From: CAZHTF01 sp964535305
GTDB taxonomy: Bacteria; Planctomycetota; Phycisphaerae; UBA1845; Fen-1342
NCBI GenBank assembly: GCA_964535305.1
Contig: CAZHTF010000005.1
Coordinates: 1-64,000, forward strand
DNA length: 64,000 bases
Direction: 5' to 3'
Below are positions 59,813-64,000 of this stretch, one piece after another (within the stretch, counting starts at the first letter, position 1; each line of letters begins with the position of its first letter). The notes beneath the pieces were generated by a model. It had not been told where the DNA came from and did no database searches. It saw only the letters and a program-made list of their open reading frames with translations. The position numbers were made by a program, and so were the translations under genes.

Positions 59813-60942
59813 TCTGCGTCCTCGTTCGCGCGGGCGGCCGGGCTCTGAAAAAAGGCGCGCCGCCAAGCCTCAAATGCGCCGTGTTCGATCTCGTCGCGCA
59901 TGCGGCGCATCAGCGCCTGGTAATAGGCCAGATTATGAATCGAAACCAGCACGCCTCCAAGCACCTCGTCGTGCGTCAGCAAATGCCGCAGGTAGGCACG
60001 CGAGAAGCGCCCGCAGGTATAGCAATCGCACTGCGGATCCAGGCCGCACTCCGCGGCGCGATGCCGCGCGTTGCGCAGCCGCAGCACGCCCTCGCTCGTG
60101 AATGCGTAGCCCTTGCGGCCGTTGCGCGTCGGCAGCACGCAATCAAACTGGTCGATCCCGGCCGCGACCGCGCTGACCAAATCGATCGGCGTGCCCACGC
60201 CCATCAGATACCGCGGCTGTTCCAGCGGCATGCGCGGCGCGAAGTCCGACAGCAGCGCCCACATCTGCGGCGCTGGCTCGCCGACGGACAAGCCGCCCAG
60301 CGCGTAGCCGTCAAAACCGATCTCGACCAGCCGCGCCAGGCATTCGGCCCGCAGGCTTGCGTCCAGGCCACCTTGCACGATGCCGTAGAGCGCCTGGTCG
60401 CGGCGCTGATGGGCGGCCTTGCTGCGCGCCGCCCAGGCGATGGTGCGCTGCACGGCCTGCCGCAGGGTGGCGCCGTCGCTGGGCAGCGCGGGGCACTCGT
60501 CGAACGCCATGATGATGTCGGCCCCGATCTGGTTTTGCGCGGCGATCGAGGTCTCCGGTGTGAGCGTGATCAGCTCGCCGTCGATGTGCGAGCGGAATTG
60601 CACGCCGTCGTCGTCGAGTCGTCGCAGGTTTGCCAGTGAAAAGACCTGAAAGCCGCCGCTGTCCGTCAGCACCGGGCCGTCCCAGGCCATGAAGCGCTGC
60701 ACACCGCCGAGCTGTGCGATCAATTCGGCCCGCGGGCGGAGCATCAGGTGATACGTGTTGGCCAGGACAATCTGCGCGCCGGTCTCGCGCACCTGCTGGG
60801 GCGTCAGGCCTTTTACGGTTGCGCGCGTCCCGACCGGCATGAACGCGGGCGTATCGATCAGTCCGTGTGGCGTGTGGAGCCGCCCGCGACGCGCGTCGCC
60901 GGCGCGCTGCAGAACTTGGAATCTGAAGCCCTCGGCTTTCAC
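59809..60942 (-). CDS. tgt: tRNA-guanine transglycosylase
   Basis: 377 residues from the GTG at 60942; a GTG 12 codons earlier (60978) is also possible. It exchanges guanine 34 for queuine precursor in tRNAs with GUN anticodons. RRGRLHTPHGLIDTPAFMPVGTRATVKGLTP starts the barrel. The nucleophile region is VLTDSGGFQVFSL, and the second Asp lies in GIDQFDCVLPTRNGR. Zinc ligands are in CDCYTCGRFSRAYLRHLLTHDEVLG plus the His in LVSIHNLAYY. The family consensus 'MFKF.LL....ARRG' fits the second GTG better. It is followed by yajC as in many bacteria. Confidence 0.95.
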   Translation of the reverse strand: MKAEGFRFQVLQRAGDARRGRLHTPHGLIDTPAFMPVGTRATVKGLTPQQVRETGAQIVLANTYHLMLRPRAELIAQLGGVQRFMAWDGPVLTDSGGFQVFSLANLRRLDDDGVQFRSHIDGELITLTPETSIAAQNQIGADIIMAFDECPALPSDGATLRQAVQRTIAWAARSKAAHQRRDQALYGIVQGGLDASLRAECLARLVEIGFDGYALGGLSVGEPAPQMWALLSDFAPRMPLEQPRYLMGVGTPIDLVSAVAAGIDQFDCVLPTRNGRKGYAFTSEGVLRLRNARHRAAECGLDPQCDCYTCGRFSRAYLRHLLTHDEVLGGVLVSIHNLAYYQALMRRMRDEIEHGAFEAWRRAFFQSPAARANEDAE

Positions 60943-61075
60943 GAACAGCTCTGACGGGCAGAGGCGAACGCGGCCCACTCGGCGGCGCTTGCGCTGCGCA
61001 GCAGCGCGGCAGGTCGGCTGGTGCAGCGCGCGAACCGCGGAAGCCGCGCGACTGGACGTACGGGCCGGCCCGCGG

Positions 61076-62407
61076 TCAGGACTTGGTCGCCAGTTGCAGG
61101 CCGAGCTCGGCCAGGCGCGTCTTGATTTCGTTCAGCGAGGTCTGGCCGAAGTTGCGGGCCGCGAGCAATTCCGCCTCGCCCTTCTGGATCAAATCCCCGA
61201 TGGTGATCACGTTCAACCGCTGCAGGCAGCGCCGCGCCCGCACCGAGAGCTCAATCTCGGAAACCGGCTTGGTCAGCACCGCTTCCATCCCCGGCGGCAC
61301 CGGGGCGCGTGGCGCCGGCGGCGGCTCGAGGATCGCGATCGGGTCGATCTCGTCAGGCCGCTGACCCAGCCGCAGGCCGCGCTTGGCCAGGGCGGCCTTT
61401 ATCTCGGTCAGTGAGGTCTCGCCAAAATTCTTGTATGCCAGCAGCTCTTCTTCCGTCAGTCGGATCAGCTCGCCCAGCGTGTTGACCTTCATCTTTTTCA
61501 GGCAGTTCCGCGCGCGGACCGAGAGCTCCATATCCGTCAGGGGCGTCTCGAGCACGCGATTGCGCTGCTCGATCCGCTTCTCGCCGGCATCCTCGACCAC
61601 CATCTGCCGGCTGCTCTCGACGTCCTGCAGAAACAGCCGCGCCCGCGTGTGGTTCGGGAAGGCATTCAGCACGCGTCGCAGGCACGCGACCGCGTCGCTG
61701 TAGCGATCGCGATCCTCGTACAGTACCGCCAGGTTCAGCAGCGCGTTCACCCGCGCCCGCGGTTGGATTGCAAGCCGCTGATAAAGCTCGATCGCGGCTT
61801 CGTCCTCGCCCCGCAGATCGTAGAGCCAGGCGCAGCGGAACATCGCGTTCTCGTGATCCGGGTCGAGCGTCAGGGCCTTTTCGTAGGCGTCGCCGGCTTC
61901 GCCGTATTGGCCTTTGCGCTCCAACACCAGTCCGTTGACGTAATGCCATTCGGGGCGATCTTCACCGGCGCGGGCATGCTTGGCAACCGCCTTGTCCGCC
62001 GCGGCCAGGTCGCCGGCGCGGACCTTCAGCGCCGCCAGCTTCATTTCGATATCCAGCGGGTCCCAGCCGTGCTGCGCGGCCTTCTGATACTCCGTCTCGG
62101 CCTCGTCGAGCCGGCCGAGGGCGGCGCAAGCGTGGCCGGCGAAGTAGCGCCGCAGCTTGCCGTCCTTGGCTTTGGCGAAGCTCTCCAGTGCGGCGCTGTA
62201 GCGCCCGAGCAGCACCTGCGCCAGCCCGATCCGCAGCGACTCATCGCGTCCGTCCCCGGCGCGGACCGCGTACTCGCGCGTCAGCGTCTCGAAGCGCTCG
62301 CGGGCCGCGGCGGTCTCGTAGATGGCGCTGCCGAATTGCTCGAGGTGCTCTGGCTCGAGGGCCGGAAGATCGAAGAACGAACTGAGCTCCAACGTCGCGT
62401 CTGCCAT
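61076..62407 (-). CDS. TPR protein with two RNA polymerase alpha-CTD-like domains
   Basis: 443 residues. Residues 1-275 form a run of TPR-like helical repeats (AAALESFAKAKDGKLRRYFAG, AALGRLDEAETEYQKAAQHGWDPL, EWHYVNGLVLERKGQYGEAGDAYEKALTLDPDHENAMF, NLAVLYEDRDRYSDAVACLRRVLNAFPNH). Two RpoA C-terminal domains follow, at about 285-350 (LSVRARNCLKKMKVNTLGELIRLTEEELLAYKNFGETSLTEIKAALAKRGL) and about 375-440 (LSVRARRCLQRLNVITIGDLIQKGEAELLAARNFGQTSLNEIKTRLAELGL). The alphaCTD binds UP-element DNA and activators. There is no RNA polymerase assembly domain, so it is not RpoA. It may bring DNA or regulators to a TPR partner. Confidence 0.85.
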   Translation of the reverse strand: MADATLELSSFFDLPALEPEHLEQFGSAIYETAAARERFETLTREYAVRAGDGRDESLRIGLAQVLLGRYSAALESFAKAKDGKLRRYFAGHACAALGRLDEAETEYQKAAQHGWDPLDIEMKLAALKVRAGDLAAADKAVAKHARAGEDRPEWHYVNGLVLERKGQYGEAGDAYEKALTLDPDHENAMFRCAWLYDLRGEDEAAIELYQRLAIQPRARVNALLNLAVLYEDRDRYSDAVACLRRVLNAFPNHTRARLFLQDVESSRQMVVEDAGEKRIEQRNRVLETPLTDMELSVRARNCLKKMKVNTLGELIRLTEEELLAYKNFGETSLTEIKAALAKRGLRLGQRPDEIDPIAILEPPPAPRAPVPPGMEAVLTKPVSEIELSVRARRCLQRLNVITIGDLIQKGEAELLAARNFGQTSLNEIKTRLAELGLQLATKS

Positions 62408-62460
62408 GCCAGCGAATCTCCCGCAGCCGGCGTGTGCGTCGCTGCCGGCGGCAAACTCGC

Positions 62461-62472
62461 TATAATACCTAA
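62461..62472. promoter_or_regulatory. Bidirectional -10-like element in the divergent metH region
   Basis: TATAATACCTAA on the plus strand contains a perfect TATAAT -10 that could serve metH. The minus strand reads TTAGGTATTATA, which includes TATTAT and the same TTAGGT start as the recA/lexA boxes, but not their second half. Which direction it serves is unresolved. Confidence 0.4.
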
Positions 62473-62480
62473 CTCACGGC

Positions 62481-62543
62481 GCGCGGCAAGCCGCCGGGGC
62501 AGCGCGGCAAGCCGCCGGGGCAGCGCGGTGGGCCGCGGGGTCG
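62481..62543. repeat. 21-bp direct repeats between the TPR/alphaCTD gene and metH
   Basis: Three 21-bp units: two identical copies (62481-62501, 62502-62522) and a degenerate third (62523-62543). Each unit contains GCGGC-AA-GCCGC, a small hairpin. The repeats lie between the divergent starts. Confidence 0.75.
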
Positions 62544-62585
62544 CCAGCCGCATTCGTTGCGTACCAGTGATCAAAGGTCGAGCCA

Positions 62586-64000
62586 TTGTCTGACCAACGC
62601 ACCGCGCTGTTCGAGTCTATCTTGGCGCAGCGCGTCGTCATTTTCGACGGCGCCATGGGCACCAGCATTCACGCGCTGGACCTGCCGCTGAGCGATTACC
62701 GCGATCTCGAGAACTGCAATGAGATCCTCAACCTGACCCGCCCTGACGCGATCGCCGGCATCCACAGCAGCTTCTTCGAAGTCGGCTGCGACGTCATCGA
62801 GACCAACACCTTCGGCGGCATGAAGCATGTGCTGGCCGAGTTCGACCTGGCCGAGCAGACGCACGCGATCAACTTTGCCGCGGCGCAGATCGCGGTCCGC
62901 GCGGCGGCGGCCGCCTCGACCGCGCGTCAGCCGCGCTTTGCCGCCGGCTCGCTCGGGCCGGGCACCAAGCTGGTGACGCTGCGGCAGATCAGCTACGACG
63001 AGCTGTTCGACAGCTATCACGTGCAGTCGCTGGCGCTGCTGCAGGGCGGCGTCGACCTGATGATCATCGAGACTTGCCAGGACATCCTGCAATCCAAGTG
63101 CGCGATTTACGCCGTGCTCGAAGCCATGCGCAAGACCGGCCGGCGCACGCCGCTGATCGTGCAGGTCACGATGGAAACCACCGGCACGATGCTGGTGGGC
63201 ACCGACATCGCGGGCGCACTGACGGCGATCGAAGCTTATCCCGAGGTCGATGTGATCGGGCTGAACTGCGCGACCGGCCCGCAGGAAATGAGCCCGCACG
63301 TCCGCTATCTTGCGGCCAACTGCACGCGCAGGCTCAGCGTGATGCCCAACGCCGGCCTGCCGCAACTGGTCAACGGCCAGCCATACTTCCCGCTCAGCCC
63401 GGAGGAACTGGCCCGCTGGCTGCGCGAATTCGTAATCGTCGACGGGGTCAACATCGTCGGCGGCTGCTGCGGTACCACGCCGCGGCACCTGCGGGCCGTT
63501 GTCCAAACGCTGCGCGGCGCGGAGTCGGCGTCGCCGGCCCGGCGCGCCCCCGCCAGCGAGCCCGCGGTCAGCAGTCTTTACCAGGCCGTTCCGATGCGGC
63601 AGGACAACAGCTTTTTGATCGTGGGCGAGCGCTGCAACACGAACGGCTCGCGCAAATTCAAGCAGCTCCTCGCGGACGCCAACTTCGACGGTTGCGTAGC
63701 GATGGCCCTCGAACAGGTGAAGGAGGAAGGCGCGCACGTCATCGACGTGTGCGTCGACTATGTCGGCCGCGACGGCGTACCCGACATGCACAATGTCGTC
63801 GAGCGCTTCACGCGCGAAGTCACCGCGCCGCTGATGCTCGACAGCACGCAACTCGATGTGCTCGAGGCCGGCCTGAAGCTCGCCGGCGGAAAGTGCATCA
63901 TCAACTCGGTCAACCTCGAGGACGGCGAGGAGAAACTTGCCCGCGTCGCGCGGCTCTGCCGTCAATACGGCGCCGCGGTCGTGGCGCTCACCATCGACGA
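62586..64000 (+). CDS. metH: Cobalamin-dependent methionine synthase, N-terminal part
   Basis: Open to the right edge, so partial; 471 codons visible, starting at TTG 62586 with an AAGG-type site (ATCAAAGGTCGAGCCATTG). It methylates homocysteine from 5-methyltetrahydrofolate. The homocysteine-binding barrel shows VVIFDGAMGTSIHALDL, FFEVGCDVIETNTFGG, FAAGSLGPGTKLVTLRQISYDEL and the zinc cysteines in GLNCATGP and GGCCGTTP. The folate-binding barrel begins at LIVGERCNTNGSRKFKQLL, followed by GAHVIDVCVDYVGRDG. The cobalamin and SAM domains would lie outside the window. No SAM riboswitch is recognised in the 180 bases upstream. Confidence 0.95.
   Translation, partial: MSDQRTALFESILAQRVVIFDGAMGTSIHALDLPLSDYRDLENCNEILNLTRPDAIAGIHSSFFEVGCDVIETNTFGGMKHVLAEFDLAEQTHAINFAAAQIAVRAAAAASTARQPRFAAGSLGPGTKLVTLRQISYDELFDSYHVQSLALLQGGVDLMIIETCQDILQSKCAIYAVLEAMRKTGRRTPLIVQVTMETTGTMLVGTDIAGALTAIEAYPEVDVIGLNCATGPQEMSPHVRYLAANCTRRLSVMPNAGLPQLVNGQPYFPLSPEELARWLREFVIVDGVNIVGGCCGTTPRHLRAVVQTLRGAESASPARRAPASEPAVSSLYQAVPMRQDNSFLIVGERCNTNGSRKFKQLLADANFDGCVAMALEQVKEEGAHVIDVCVDYVGRDGVPDMHNVVERFTREVTAPLMLDSTQLDVLEAGLKLAGGKCIINSVNLEDGEEKLARVARLCRQYGAAVVALTID

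Noticed and set aside
62571..63965. A 464-codon minus-strand frame opposite metH
   Set aside because: Shadow of metH, whose plus-strand motifs are unambiguous.
1..64000. CRISPR arrays, insertion sequences or prophage
   Set aside because: I saw no spaced direct repeats beyond the three short tandem cases listed, and no transposase or integrase motif.

Overview
The window is GC-rich (about two thirds G+C by eye), densely coded and almost purely chromosomal housekeeping. I saw no transposase, integrase, phage or CRISPR sequence. Several genes point to the Planctomycetota (PVC group): a TPR protein carrying two RNA polymerase alpha C-terminal-like domains, a PIN-PhoH protein, a VIT/von Willebrand A protein, a bifunctional PutA without a DNA-binding domain, an orphan Hcp, an SDR-type threonine dehydrogenase and a bacterial topoisomerase VI B subunit. 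This assignment is inference from gene content, not from a marker phylogeny.

Layout. 1-7.2 kb: the tail of a possible phosphoesterase, an exported LolA-like protein, phoH-proB (minus), a solitary ATP synthase epsilon gene, a VIT/VWA protein and 3-hydroxyanthranilate dioxygenase. 7.3-10.9 kb: a minus-strand operon FHA protein - membrane protein - HTH/S24-like regulator - aroA. 11-19.2 kb: hemW, orphan hcp, glutathione peroxidase, lysine 6-aminotransferase, an exported esterase, CorA and an MFS carrier. 19.6-28.6 kb: TerC, a small membrane protein, ymdB, a GH133-type debranching enzyme, a thiol-disulfide interchange gene coupled to a DUF547 gene, and a YkgJ-like protein. 28.8-35.9 kb: topoisomerase VI B, a membrane phosphatase divergent from a GAF histidine kinase and REC-PP2C pair, then cmk and plsC. 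35.9-47.1 kb: an exported unknown protein, an ECF sigma/anti-sigma pair, smpB, a CAAX-type protease, two exported LPP20-like proteins, a small protein-coaD-HEAT protein-phosphoesterase cluster. 47.3-55.2 kb: putA, recA, tRNA-Ser(GCT), a small ORF, rho and lexA. 55.3-64 kb: a glycosyltransferase, an antitoxin-like/PIN pair, threonine dehydrogenase, tgt-yajC, the TPR/alphaCTD protein and the start of metH.

Themes. DNA maintenance and its control cluster at 50-55 kb. recA and lexA share a 21-bp near-palindromic element (TTAGGT...ATAC, 16/21 identical) placed differently relative to each -35 box; this is the best candidate for the LexA operator of this organism. Proline and lysine metabolism (proB, putA, lat) and threonine oxidation are present but scattered. 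phoH, atpC and smpB have -10-like boxes so close to the start codon that their mRNAs may be nearly leaderless, while many other genes have clear GGAGG-type Shine-Dalgarno sites. Translational coupling by ATGA-type overlaps is frequent (regulator/aroA, dsbD-like/DUF547, kinase/response regulator, coaD/HEAT protein, antitoxin-like/PIN, tgt/yajC).

The least explained items are the topoisomerase VI B gene without a visible A subunit, the TPR-(alphaCTD)2 protein, the 305-residue partner of the PIN protein, a possible SOS leader ORF in front of lexA, and a small ORF whose C-terminal coding segment is tandemly duplicated after its stop.
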